From: Aurantimicrobium minutum
GTDB taxonomy: Bacteria > Actinomycetota > Actinomycetes > Actinomycetales > Microbacteriaceae
Assembly: GCF_029892845.1 (NCBI RefSeq)
Contig: NZ_JARXVT010000006.1
Span: forward strand, 25,870 to 89,869
Direction of reading: 5' to 3'
DNA length: 64,000 bases
A program made the position numbers and the translations under genes. The notes under the pieces are model-generated. The model saw only the letters and a program-made list of their open reading frames with translations. It was not told where the DNA came from and ran no database searches. Below, piece after piece: positions 52,253 through 60,250 of this stretch (position 1 is the first letter of the stretch; every line of letters starts with the position of its first letter).

Positions 52253-52870
52253 ATGTCTACACCCAACGAACGCCCTATCCCGAAGGGCTTCGCGCTCTAT
52301 GTCGGCCTCGACGAAGCGACTGCTGCTGAGCGCGGTCTGGACCTGGGCAAAGTTGTTGAAGCTCTCAAGAAGCTCACCAACGAACTTGTTCCGGGAACCG
52401 AAACCTATGCAGCTGTTGCTCTGGCACCTGCCAGCTCTCGTGGTCGCCAGGTTGATCTGGTGCGCCTGGCATTGCAGGAGCCTTCGGCTGTAGCGAAATA
52501 CAAGCCAGAGGATGACTTCGAGCCTTCTGATGGTGACGGTGGTGTCGTGGTGGACATCTCACGCAAGCGGGTGCTGATTGACTACACCGCTGCTCCCCTA
52601 ACTTTCAAAGAGTTTGAACTGCTTCAGTTCTTGGTCGTCCACAAGGGCGAGACCATTAGTCGTGAGGAGATCATCAAGGCGCTCTGGCGTGAAGATGAGC
52701 TCGACATTCCTAACGAGCGCACCATCGACGTCCACGTGCGTCGACTGCGCTCCAAGCTTGGTCGCTTTGAGGACATCGTCCGCACCGTGCGCGGTGTGGG
52801 CTATCGCTATGACAACCACGCTGATGTGACCGTCATGCATGCGGGCACTCCCAGCCCTGACTTGTTCTAA
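52253..52870 (+). CDS. Winged-helix transcriptional regulator without receiver domain
   Basis: 205 residues from the ATG at 52253, which has AAAGGA 5 nt upstream. An OmpR/PhoB-type winged helix lies at about 110-190 (LTFKEFELLQFLV, RTIDVHVRRLRSKLG and VRGVGYRYD). The N-terminal 95 residues (RPIPKGFALYVGLDE at the start) are not a receiver domain and are unknown to me; they have no phospho-acceptor pattern. Regulated gene and signal unknown. The Cys-ended leader peptide upstream may control its expression. Confidence 0.85.
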   Translation: MSTPNERPIPKGFALYVGLDEATAAERGLDLGKVVEALKKLTNELVPGTETYAAVALAPASSRGRQVDLVRLALQEPSAVAKYKPEDDFEPSDGDGGVVVDISRKRVLIDYTAAPLTFKEFELLQFLVVHKGETISREEIIKALWREDELDIPNERTIDVHVRRLRSKLGRFEDIVRTVRGVGYRYDNHADVTVMHAGTPSPDLF

Positions 52871-52995
52871 AGTTCTCAGGAAACTCGTAGGAAAAACTCT
52901 TCCCTCCCGTTACCGTTCCGTTATAAAGTGTCACTACGAGCGTTGCTTGCTGTGGCTAACTCGTGAATGTGATTGCAAAACTCTTGGTGTAACAC
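52871..52995 (+). other. 125-bp region before terminator, possible 3' UTR or sRNA
   Basis: No ORF is seen. TAAAGT at about 52924 could be a -10 box. A short inverted ACGAG/CTCGT lies near 52937-52965. It leads into the strong terminator at 52996. Confidence 0.3.
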
Positions 52996-53033
52996 AAGGG
53001 CCAATCGGGACCCCCTTCCGATTGGCCCTTTCC
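52996..53033 (+). terminator. Rho-independent terminator
   Basis: A 13-bp stem, AAGGGCCAATCGG with CCGATTGGCCCTT, closes a loop that contains CCCCC; TTCCC follows. It ends about 20 bp before the photolyase gene. Confidence 0.9.
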
Positions 53034-53040
53034 CATTCCC

Positions 53041-53046
53041 TAGGCT
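53041..53046 (+). promoter_or_regulatory. -10 box of photolyase gene
   Basis: TAGGCT, exactly 6 nt before the ATG, directly after the terminator; leaderless layout. Confidence 0.6.
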
Positions 53047-53052
53047 GTACTC

Positions 53053-54474
53053 ATGACTTGTTCACTCGTGTGGCTCCGTGATGATCTTCGCGTTGCAGAT
53101 AACCCTGCCCTTGTGGCAGCGGTCGATCGTGGTGAGCCCGTCGTTGTGGTTTTCATCTTGGATGAAGTCTCACCCGGCATTCGCCCCCTGGGCGGAGCAA
53201 CGAAGTGGTGGCTTCACCACAGCCTCACTGCACTGCAGGACAAACTTCACCGCTTGGGCGGTGAGCTCATTCTGCGTCAGGGCGCAGCACCCGACATCAT
53301 CCGCAACCTCATTCGCGAAACTGATGCAACCGCGCTCTACTGGAACCGGCGCTATGGCAAGCCCGAGCGGGACATGGATGCCAGCATCAAGGAATACGCG
53401 AAGGCCTCTGACGTGGAAGCAACCAGCTTCAAAGCCAATCTGCTCTTTGAACCATGGACCGTCCGCACAGGAAGCGACACCCCCTATACGGTGTTCACCC
53501 CATTCTGGAAGTCGTGCCTGAATCGTCCCACCCCACCACGTCTGCCAGCTCCAACACCTCAGTCGGTCACCTCTCCGAACATATTGCCCGAGAGCGATGT
53601 TCTCGACACTTGGGGCCTCCTCCCCACTAATCCGGATTGGGCATTGGCCTTCCCCGTTCGCTGGACTGTTGGCGAGAACGGCGCTCATGCCGCCCTCGAG
53701 CGCTTCTTTGCCACACGCATTGACCGCTATGCCAAGGGCCGTGATTTCCCGGCCGAATACTCAACTAGTGAACTTTCACCCCACCTGCGTTGGGGTGAGA
53801 TCAGCCCCTTCCAGATCTGGCACGCCACTGATGAGTTCCGCCGGAGGAATGGCAACTCAGCTGAGATTTCAACGAACGCAGCCAAGTTCCTCTCCGAGCT
53901 GGGGTGGCGTGAATTCAGTTACAACCTGCTCTATCACTGGCCAGATTTGGCAACCGTCAACTTTGATGCGCGCTTCAACCACTTCCCCTGGGGCAAGCCT
54001 GACCCCGAGATTCTGGAAGCGTGGCAACAAGGTCGCACCGGAATCCCGATGGTGGACGCCGGTATGCGAGAACTCTGGCAGACCGGGTATATGCACAACC
54101 GCGTGCGCATGATTGCTGCTTCGTTCTTGATCAAGAACCTCTTGATTGACTGGCGCGTGGGCGAAGCATGGTTCTGGGACACTCTGGTTGACGCTGACCC
54201 TGCCAGCAACGCCGCCTCATGGCAGTGGGTTGCCGGCAGTGGTGCAGATGCTGCTCCCTACTTCCGCGTATTCAACCCAGTGCTTCAGGCAGACAAGTTT
54301 GATCCTAAGCACGAGTATCTTCACCGCTACTTGGGGGAATACGAGCACCCCATGCTCAGTGGCTATCCCGAACCCATCATCAACTTGTTGGACTCGCGTA
54401 ACCGTGCGCTTGAGGCCTTCAAGACGTTGGCAGATGTTCCTCGCAGCATCGCGCCGCCCACGGTTGACTTGTAA
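53053..54474 (+). CDS. Deoxyribodipyrimidine photolyase
   Basis: 473 residues of the class I photolyase/cryptochrome family. The N-terminal antenna domain starts with LVWLRDDLRVADNPAL. The FAD domain has RWGEISPFQIW, GMRELWQTGYMHNRVRM, DWRVGEAWFWDTL and SNAASWQWVAGSG, matching CPD photolyases. It repairs UV dimers with blue light, as expected for a sunlit habitat. Class I CPD repair is the most likely activity; a cryptochrome role cannot be ruled out. Confidence 0.93.
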   Translation: MTCSLVWLRDDLRVADNPALVAAVDRGEPVVVVFILDEVSPGIRPLGGATKWWLHHSLTALQDKLHRLGGELILRQGAAPDIIRNLIRETDATALYWNRRYGKPERDMDASIKEYAKASDVEATSFKANLLFEPWTVRTGSDTPYTVFTPFWKSCLNRPTPPRLPAPTPQSVTSPNILPESDVLDTWGLLPTNPDWALAFPVRWTVGENGAHAALERFFATRIDRYAKGRDFPAEYSTSELSPHLRWGEISPFQIWHATDEFRRRNGNSAEISTNAAKFLSELGWREFSYNLLYHWPDLATVNFDARFNHFPWGKPDPEILEAWQQGRTGIPMVDAGMRELWQTGYMHNRVRMIAASFLIKNLLIDWRVGEAWFWDTLVDADPASNAASWQWVAGSGADAAPYFRVFNPVLQADKFDPKHEYLHRYLGEYEHPMLSGYPEPIINLLDSRNRALEAFKTLADVPRSIAPPTVDL

Positions 54475-54485
54475 CGAACATCGAG

Positions 54486-54516
54486 AAAGCCCCGCTCATA
54501 AATGAGCGGGGCTTTC
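54486..54516. terminator. Bidirectional terminator between photolyase and rhodanese genes
   Basis: AAAGCCCCGCTCA pairs with TGAGCGGGGCTTT around a TAAA-type loop, followed by CTTCTTG. It serves both convergent genes. Confidence 0.92.
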
Positions 54517-54531
54517 TTCTTGTACGAAGAA

Positions 54532-54894
54532 CTACTGAACGATCGCGATGCCCGTCTTACTCGAAGCATCGCTCACGCCACCAGCGTCTGTGACGTTAGT
54601 AAAACCTGACGCCTTCATGATCTCGACGGCTTGAGCAGAACGGTTACCCGAACGGCAGTAAACGACGTACTCGCCATCGGTGGGAAGCTGGCTCAGGATG
54701 GTGCCAAAGTTGGGGTCCTGCACGTCAATGTTGACGGCACCGTCCAGGTGACCTTCGCTGTATTCAGCTGGGGTGCGCACGTCAATCACGATGGTGTCCG
54801 CACCAACGGTAATGGGGTCTGCTGCTGGAGCACATGCTGCCAAGGCAAAAGTTGCTGCAAAAGCAAGGGCAATAATTGCAAGAATTTTCTTCAT
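54532..54894 (-). CDS. Rhodanese-domain lipoprotein
   Basis: 120 residues from the ATG at 54894; the longer frame to 54996 lies inside the transglutaminase gene. The lipoprotein signal ends LAACAPA with a lipobox cysteine. One rhodanese domain has DVRTPAEYSEGHLDGAVNID and active cysteine in VVYCRSGNRSAQ. It handles sulfane sulfur outside the membrane (family knowledge). -10 TATTCT lies 6 nt upstream, overlapped on its far side by a CsoR/CstR-like operator. Confidence 0.9.
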   Translation of the reverse strand: MKKILAIIALAFAATFALAACAPAADPITVGADTIVIDVRTPAEYSEGHLDGAVNIDVQDPNFGTILSQLPTDGEYVVYCRSGNRSAQAVEIMKASGFTNVTDAGGVSDASSKTGIAIVQ

Positions 54895-54900
54895 GAGAAA

Positions 54901-54926
54901 AGAATAGCAGATACCCCCTGGGGTAT
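54901..54926 (-). promoter_or_regulatory. CsoR/CstR-like operator and -10 box of rhodanese gene
   Basis: ATACCCC-CT-GGGGTAT (54911-54926) is a perfect 7-bp inverted repeat, as bound by copper (CsoR) or persulfide (CstR) repressors. It starts 4 bp upstream of the -10 TATTCT (minus strand, 54901-54906), in the spacer where a repressor would block polymerase. A rhodanese target argues for the persulfide type. No such regulator gene is in the window. Confidence 0.75.
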
Positions 54927-54931
54927 AAGTG

Positions 54932-55777
54932 TTAAGCCTCTTTGGTGATCTCAACCTTGACGAACACACCCGATGCGCTGGCGCCTGCGTAAACACCGCG
55001 CAGCGGTGACACGTCCTTGTAGTCGCGGCCTCGTGCGATCAACACGTGACGCTCACCGATGTTGAGCATGTTCGTGGGGTCATAGCCAAACCAGTCCCCA
55101 CAGAACCATTCCACCCAGGCGTGAGATTCACCGACGATGGTTTCGCCGATGGCTGCGTCGGGCTTGGACTGCAGATAGCCCGAGACATAGCGTGCGGGAA
55201 TGCCCACGGCACGGAGAGCGCCGAGGGTCACGTGAGCGATGTCTTGGCACACACCCTTCTTGTTCTCCCAGGCATGTGTTGCCGTGGTCTGAACTCCGGT
55301 CACACCCTTGGTGTATTCGATGTTTTCGTAGATTGCTGCAGCAATTTCTTGAGCCGCTTCACCTGGGTTCGCGTGCTGAGCAACTATTCCCTGGGCAAGT
55401 TCAATCAACCCTTGAGGTGGAGTGGTCAGTCGTGTTTGCTCCGTGAATTCCACAAACTTGGTGGAGCTCGTGCGAGCCACTTCCAACTCGTCCCAGCTCA
55501 TGTCAGGAACCTCGCGCAATGCTGGGCGCACCTCAACCACGCTGGTAGCTGTTACTGACAGCTCAGTGTGAGGAGTCAATACCTCGAAGGTGCTGACCTG
55601 TGTGCCCCAGTAGTCAACATACCCATGCTGCGCAGCTGCAGGATGAATCTGCAGATTGGCGGAAAGCACAAACTGCTCATTGCTATTGAAGGGCAACATG
55701 CGAGCTTCGTTGTAGGACGCTGTCGCAGGAAGCTCATACGAGAAACCTGTGCGGTGAACAATACGGAGACGACTCAT
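54932..55777 (-). CDS. Transglutaminase-like protein (ATP-grasp/alpha-E operon)
   Basis: 281 residues from the ATG at 55777, coupled to the alpha-E gene by ATGA; six extra upstream codons are less likely. An N-terminal beta domain (LRIVHRTGFSYELP) is followed by the transglutaminase core: C in KKGVCQDIAH, H in GESHAWVEWF and D in GYDPTN. No signal peptide is seen. In this conserved gene trio it probably acts as peptidase or amide-forming enzyme on the product of the ATP-grasp protein. Confidence 0.9.
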   Translation of the reverse strand: MSRLRIVHRTGFSYELPATASYNEARMLPFNSNEQFVLSANLQIHPAAAQHGYVDYWGTQVSTFEVLTPHTELSVTATSVVEVRPALREVPDMSWDELEVARTSSTKFVEFTEQTRLTTPPQGLIELAQGIVAQHANPGEAAQEIAAAIYENIEYTKGVTGVQTTATHAWENKKGVCQDIAHVTLGALRAVGIPARYVSGYLQSKPDAAIGETIVGESHAWVEWFCGDWFGYDPTNMLNIGERHVLIARGRDYKDVSPLRGVYAGASASGVFVKVEITKEA

Positions 55778-56703
55778 GAGTTTTCTCCAATCCACACGGG
55801 CACCGCGCTGGTGGGGAAATACTTCAAGCGAATCTGGTCACTGGCTGCGCTGGTGACAGCCTGGACTTCTTCCATATGCCCGGGCAGGTCATCCATCAGC
55901 TCAATGATCGGGCGGAACGAAAGTTCCGCACGAATCCCGCCGAGCAAACGCTGAGCCTGGTCAACCACACCGGCGCGACCCTCGCGAGGATCGATATCGC
56001 GCAGGCACTCTTCTGCCTTGGTCACCGAGTAGAGAATCGAGCGCGGGAACAAACGGTCCGTCAGCAAGAACTCAGCCGCGTTCCGAGTCGAGGGAACACC
56101 GCGGTATGTACGCAGGTATGCCTCATAGGCGCCACAGCTCCGGAGAATGGTGGTCCAGGAAGGACCGCTGGCGTCGGTGAGCGACCTGGTCGCTAACAGA
56201 CGGGCGGTCATATCTGCACGCTCAAGGGCACGACCGAGCGTGAAGAACTGCCATGCCTCATCGTGACTCGTTGCCGAGTCCACGATGCCGATGGCCAGCG
56301 CTGCTCGCTCGCGGACCCAGCGGAAGTATTCGTGGGTCTTTTCCGCAGCAACCTTCTTCGGAATACGTGCGTTGGTGCTGTTGAGGCACTCCCACAATTC
56401 CGTTGAAACAATTTCGCGAGCACGACGTGCATTCTCACGAGCAGACGCAATGGCAAACGCAATCGAACCCGGGTGCTGACGGTCCACGGCCAAGTCGTTG
56501 ATGACGTCTTCACGGGTGACCAACTTGCCAGGAGGCAGATCAGTACCCATCACAGAGAGCAGTGAGCGGCATGCGGTGTCTTCGTCGATCCAGGGGTCTT
56601 CGAGGAGTAGCTGAAGGTGCACATCCAAAATACGAGCTGTTCCATCGGAACGCTCAACATAACGGCCAATCCAGAAGAGAGACTCTGCGATGCGGCTCAG
56701 CAT
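55774..56703 (-). CDS. Alpha-E domain protein
   Basis: 309 residues, nearly all helical. MLSRIAESLFWIGRYVERSD at the start and GRALERADMTARLL are the two near-repeats of the alpha-E family. Biochemical role unknown; always found with the circularly permuted ATP-grasp protein and transglutaminase. Overlaps the upstream gene by 7 bp and the downstream one by 4 bp. Confidence 0.93.
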   Translation of the reverse strand: MLSRIAESLFWIGRYVERSDGTARILDVHLQLLLEDPWIDEDTACRSLLSVMGTDLPPGKLVTREDVINDLAVDRQHPGSIAFAIASARENARRAREIVSTELWECLNSTNARIPKKVAAEKTHEYFRWVRERAALAIGIVDSATSHDEAWQFFTLGRALERADMTARLLATRSLTDASGPSWTTILRSCGAYEAYLRTYRGVPSTRNAAEFLLTDRLFPRSILYSVTKAEECLRDIDPREGRAGVVDQAQRLLGGIRAELSFRPIIELMDDLPGHMEEVQAVTSAASDQIRLKYFPTSAVPVWIGENS

Positions 56704-58394
56704 GAGCTCACCTCTCCTTCGTGGGACTGTTGTTGCTGTTCTTGTTGCTGGTGACGCTTGGTGGCGTCATGATCCTGCGGGAGGACAGAAGGCAAGGATG
56801 CGCGTGACTCATGTGAGCCAGATGCGGAGCTTTCCACTTCATCGGACTCGAGAGTTGCTTGGTCGGCAACAAGATCAGAGACACTGACGTGCTCACGCTT
56901 TGCTCCCTTACCAGGGCGATCTTCAATTGGGCCGACAACCCAAGTGTCCTTCGAGCCACCACCCTGACTGGAGTTCACCACAAGCTCGCCTTCAGGCAGA
57001 GCTACGCGGGTGAGACCACCAGGAAGAACATAGACATCCTCGCCATTGTTCACGGCGAAAGGACGAAGGTCTGCGTGGCGAGGACGGATACCGTCTTCCA
57101 CCAGAGTGGGAATAGTGGAGAACTGAACAACAGGCTGAGCAATCCAGCCGCGAGGATCTGCGATCAATCGCGTGCGAAGCGCATCAAGCTCTTCCTTGGA
57201 AGCATCCGGTCCCACAACCAGGCCCTTACCGCCAGAACCATCCACCGGCTTGACCACGAGTTCGTCCAGGCGGTCGAGGACTTCTTCCAAAGCCTCAGGC
57301 TCTTCCAGTCGCCAAGTGTCGACGTTGGGAAGGATAGGTTCTTCGCCGAGGTAGTACTTGGTCAGCTCAGGAACATAGGTATAGACGAGCTTGTCGTCAG
57401 CAACACCATTACCCACCGCGTTGGCGATGGTGACGTGTCCCAGACGTGCGGCCAACAGCATGCCAGGTGAGCCGAGGATGGAATCGGGGCGGAACTGTAG
57501 GGGGTCAATGTATTCGTCGTCCACGCGGCGATAGATCACATCTACACGCTTAGGTCCTGCAGTGGTGCGCATCCAGACGCGACCGTTCGAGCAGAACAGG
57601 TCGCGGCCTTCCACCAGCTCCACACCCATCAAGCGGGCAAGCAGAGTGTGCTCGAAGTAAGCAGAGTTATACACACCAGGGGTGAGCACCACGATGGTGG
57701 GTTCATCCACACCATCAGGGGCTGAAGCCTGGAGTGCCTGGAGAAGTTTGTAGGGGTAGTCGCCGACGGGACGAACGCTCATTTCCACAAACAGCTCGGG
57801 AAGAGTCTGTGCCATCACACGGCGGTTAGAGATGACGTAGCTCACACCGGAAGGAACGCGCACGTTATCTTCCAGCACACGCCAGGCTCCCTGTTGGTCA
57901 CGAATGAGGTCAATACCTGCCACATGGATGCGCACCCCGTTGGCGGACTGAATACCTGCAGCTTGACGGTGATAGTGGCTGGAGGTGCTGATCAACTTGG
58001 CTGGGATGACACCATCGCGCACGGCATTCTGTGGGCCATAGACATCAGCCAAGAACATCTCGAGAACCTTGACGCGCTGCTGAACGCCCGCTTCAACGTT
58101 GTTCCAGTCCTCTGTTTCAATAACGCGAGGAACTGCATCGAGAGGGAAAGGGCGTTCTTCACCGGCAAAGTCAAAGGTCACACCCTGAGCAAGATAGGAA
58201 CTAGCCAGAGCTTCGGTGCGACCACGAAGCTCTTCCTGAGTCATCTGAGCCAGGGCGTTATAAAGGTCTTTATAGGGAGCGCGGGGGTTTCCGGGCTTGT
58301 CATTCTTGGGGAACATCTCGTCCCACGCAGCAGCACCCTTGCGTACCCGTGGTGTTTCACGGGTGTTGCCGTAGCCGTCAAAGAGGGTTCCCAT
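56697..58394 (-). CDS. Circularly permuted type 2 ATP-grasp protein
   Basis: 565 residues from the ATG at 58394; the frame is open to 58469 but the family begins near MGTLFDGYG. KPVDGSGGKGLVVGPDAS is the glycine-rich ATP loop and GVSYVISNRR and LTPGVYNSAYFEH are family signatures. The C-terminal 60 residues are rich in Ser, Gln and His. The family is predicted to ligate amino acids or peptides, and the trio was proposed as a peptide-synthesis system; no substrate is known to me. Confidence 0.92.
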   Translation of the reverse strand: MGTLFDGYGNTRETPRVRKGAAAWDEMFPKNDKPGNPRAPYKDLYNALAQMTQEELRGRTEALASSYLAQGVTFDFAGEERPFPLDAVPRVIETEDWNNVEAGVQQRVKVLEMFLADVYGPQNAVRDGVIPAKLISTSSHYHRQAAGIQSANGVRIHVAGIDLIRDQQGAWRVLEDNVRVPSGVSYVISNRRVMAQTLPELFVEMSVRPVGDYPYKLLQALQASAPDGVDEPTIVVLTPGVYNSAYFEHTLLARLMGVELVEGRDLFCSNGRVWMRTTAGPKRVDVIYRRVDDEYIDPLQFRPDSILGSPGMLLAARLGHVTIANAVGNGVADDKLVYTYVPELTKYYLGEEPILPNVDTWRLEEPEALEEVLDRLDELVVKPVDGSGGKGLVVGPDASKEELDALRTRLIADPRGWIAQPVVQFSTIPTLVEDGIRPRHADLRPFAVNNGEDVYVLPGGLTRVALPEGELVVNSSQGGGSKDTWVVGPIEDRPGKGAKREHVSVSDLVADQATLESDEVESSASGSHESRASLPSVLPQDHDATKRHQQQEQQQQSHEGEVSSC

Positions 58395-58476
58395 ATGTCT
58401 ATCCTGCCCGTCTTTGGTTACAAGCAGATTACCGAGGGTCGCTTCCGTTGGGAAGAGCAAAGACATCAACCAAACC

Positions 58477-58482
58477 TAAGAT
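58477..58482 (+). promoter_or_regulatory. -10 box of CorA gene
   Basis: TAAGAT, exactly 6 nt before the ATG, in the 94-bp gap from the divergent ATP-grasp gene. Confidence 0.6.
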
Positions 58483-58488
58483 TGGGTC

Positions 58489-59460
58489 ATGGCACACAGC
58501 AGGCTCTACAAAAAAGGCAAGCTCGCCCAAAGCGACTTCCCATTTGAGGACATCTCAAAGATCAAAAAGTCGGTCAACGACTTCTATTGGTTTGATTTTG
58601 TCGACCCCACAGAAACTGAGCTTGCAGAGCTTGGCCAGGAACTCGGGCTCAACAAACTTGCCCTCGCAGATGCCCTCAACGGTAAGCAGCGCCCCAAGTT
58701 AGAGCATTACGACTCCCACATCTTCATCAACGCTTATGCGGCAAGTTTCAACCCGCAGACTCGTGAACTCAAGAACGAAGAAATTGCCATCTTCGTCACC
58801 AAGAACGGACTGATCACTGTTCGTGACAACAATGACTTTGATATGTCTGCCGTCACCAAGAACTGGGATGACGGTGAGGAGCTTGCAACGGCAGGTGTGA
58901 GCTTCCTGCTCTGGGGTTTGCTCGACGTCATCGTCGACAGCTACTTTGTAGCCGTTGAACAGCTGGATGCCGAGATCGAAGATCTCGAAGAAATGATGTT
59001 CGCCACCAAGCGAACAGAACTCAACATCCAAGAGCGCAGCTATGACCTGCGCAAAGCACTGGTTGTGCTGCGCCGCATTGCGACCCCTATGCGTGAAGTC
59101 ATTACTCCCCTGCTGCGTAATGACAACAAGATTCTGAACTCTTCGATGTTCACCTACTACCAGGACATCTTTGACCACGTCATGCGCGTTTCTGACTGGA
59201 CCGAGTCTCTTCGTGACCTGATCACCACTCTGTTGGAGACAAACCTCACCATCCAAAGCAACAACATGAACCTGATTATGAAGAAGGTGACGTCGTGGGC
59301 AGCCATCATTGCTGTTCCCACCGCCATCACCGGTTTCTATGGCCAGAACATCCCCTACCCCGGCTTCAATCAAGAGTGGGGTTTCTGGTTCTCCTCAGCG
59401 GCAATTGTGTTGATGTCTGGTGGGCTCTATTGGGCGTTCAAGCGCAATGACTGGCTCTAG
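58489..59460 (+). CDS. CorA-family magnesium/divalent cation channel
   Basis: 323 residues: soluble N-terminal funnel, long stalk helix and two C-terminal helices. The pore signature, GMN in classical CorA, reads YGQN here (FYGQNIPYPG), followed by the outer loop and RND W at the C-terminus (FKRNDWL). Variant GxN signatures occur in CorA-like and ZntB proteins, so selectivity for Mg, Co or another ion is open. Its stop touches the convergent DUF2256 gene. Confidence 0.9.
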   Translation: MAHSRLYKKGKLAQSDFPFEDISKIKKSVNDFYWFDFVDPTETELAELGQELGLNKLALADALNGKQRPKLEHYDSHIFINAYAASFNPQTRELKNEEIAIFVTKNGLITVRDNNDFDMSAVTKNWDDGEELATAGVSFLLWGLLDVIVDSYFVAVEQLDAEIEDLEEMMFATKRTELNIQERSYDLRKALVVLRRIATPMREVITPLLRNDNKILNSSMFTYYQDIFDHVMRVSDWTESLRDLITTLLETNLTIQSNNMNLIMKKVTSWAAIIAVPTAITGFYGQNIPYPGFNQEWGFWFSSAAIVLMSGGLYWAFKRNDWL

Positions 59461-59598
59461 CTAGCCTTTGCACTTCTGGGAGCAGTACTTCACGTTCTCC
59501 CAATCCCGGGCCCACTTCTTGCGCCATTCGAAGGGCAAACCACAGCGTTCACAGACTTTGGGTGGAAAGCCGTTCTTGGTTTGAGCAACACGAGGCAT
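59461..59598 (-). CDS. DUF2256 zinc-ribbon-like protein
   Basis: 45 residues from the ATG at 59598; the frame is open to 59745, where it overlaps the PadR gene, so the inner start is preferred. Two cysteine pairs, [10 protein letters not shown] and YCSQKCKG, surround [11 protein letters not shown], the DUF2256 pattern. A metal-binding small protein of unknown role, in other genomes often near photolyase-type genes (one lies 5 kb away). Confidence 0.85.
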   Translation of the reverse strand: MPRVAQTKNGFPPKVCERCGLPFEWRKKWARDWENVKYCSQKCKG

Positions 59599-59662
59599 GT
59601 GCTCACGATAGCTGAGAGCTTCCTGCTGAAGTACTGAATGTTGTTTTTTTCGACCTCTCGGG

Positions 59663-59672
59663 CGATATATCG
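59663..59672. promoter_or_regulatory. Palindrome CGATATATCG, possible PadR operator
   Basis: A 10-bp perfect inverted repeat (12 bp GCGATATATCGT is near-symmetric) 45 bp before the padR ATG. Similar TATA-centred palindromes occur before PadR genes, and they autoregulate; a link here is inference. Confidence 0.5.
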
Positions 59673-59716
59673 TTAACTCATCACTTTCCCGCCTGGGGTA
59701 GCTAGAAGGAGTAATC

Positions 59717-60247
59717 ATGAAGAATTCAGCAGCAGACTGGTCCATCGCTTCTGCGCTTCAAACCATTGAAGAGCTAGGCGGACAGTTCAAGCGCAACGTT
59801 GACATGCGAATGCGCAAGGGTGACGTTCGCTCGGCTGTTCTTCGCCTCCTCAACGAATCCCCCATGCACGGCTACCAGATCATCAGTGAGATCGACACTC
59901 GCAGCGATGGCGCCTGGAAGCCCAGCCCCGGCTCGGTTTATCCCACCCTCCAGATGTTGGTTGATGAAGGCCTCCTGGACTCTAAAGAGACCAAGGGTCG
60001 TCGCACCTACTCCCTCACCAGCGCTGGTGTTGAAGTTGCCGCTGCTGAAGCAGACAAGCCAGCCCCCTGGGAAACAGGTTTTGACCGACCCACAGGCCCT
60101 CGTGGAACTCTCGCCATGTCTGGTGTGAAGATCGCCAAGGCAGCAGCTGAGGTCGCTCGAGTGGGTTCTCCAGAGCAAATGGAGAAGGCAGCAAAGATCA
60201 TCGATGATGCTGCGAAAAAACTTTCCGCCATTGTGTCGCACAATTAA
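59717..60247 (+). CDS. PadR-family transcriptional regulator
   Basis: 176 residues. An N-terminal extension of about 28 residues precedes the winged helix ([25 protein letters not shown], with [23 protein letters not shown]) and the C-terminal dimer helix. AAGGAG lies 5-6 nt before the ATG. The ABC1 kinase gene follows after 3 bp, making it the likely cotranscribed partner. Confidence 0.9.
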   Translation: MKNSAADWSIASALQTIEELGGQFKRNVDMRMRKGDVRSAVLRLLNESPMHGYQIISEIDTRSDGAWKPSPGSVYPTLQMLVDEGLLDSKETKGRRTYSLTSAGVEVAAAEADKPAPWETGFDRPTGPRGTLAMSGVKIAKAAAEVARVGSPEQMEKAAKIIDDAAKKLSAIVSHN

Positions 60248-60250
60248 GGG

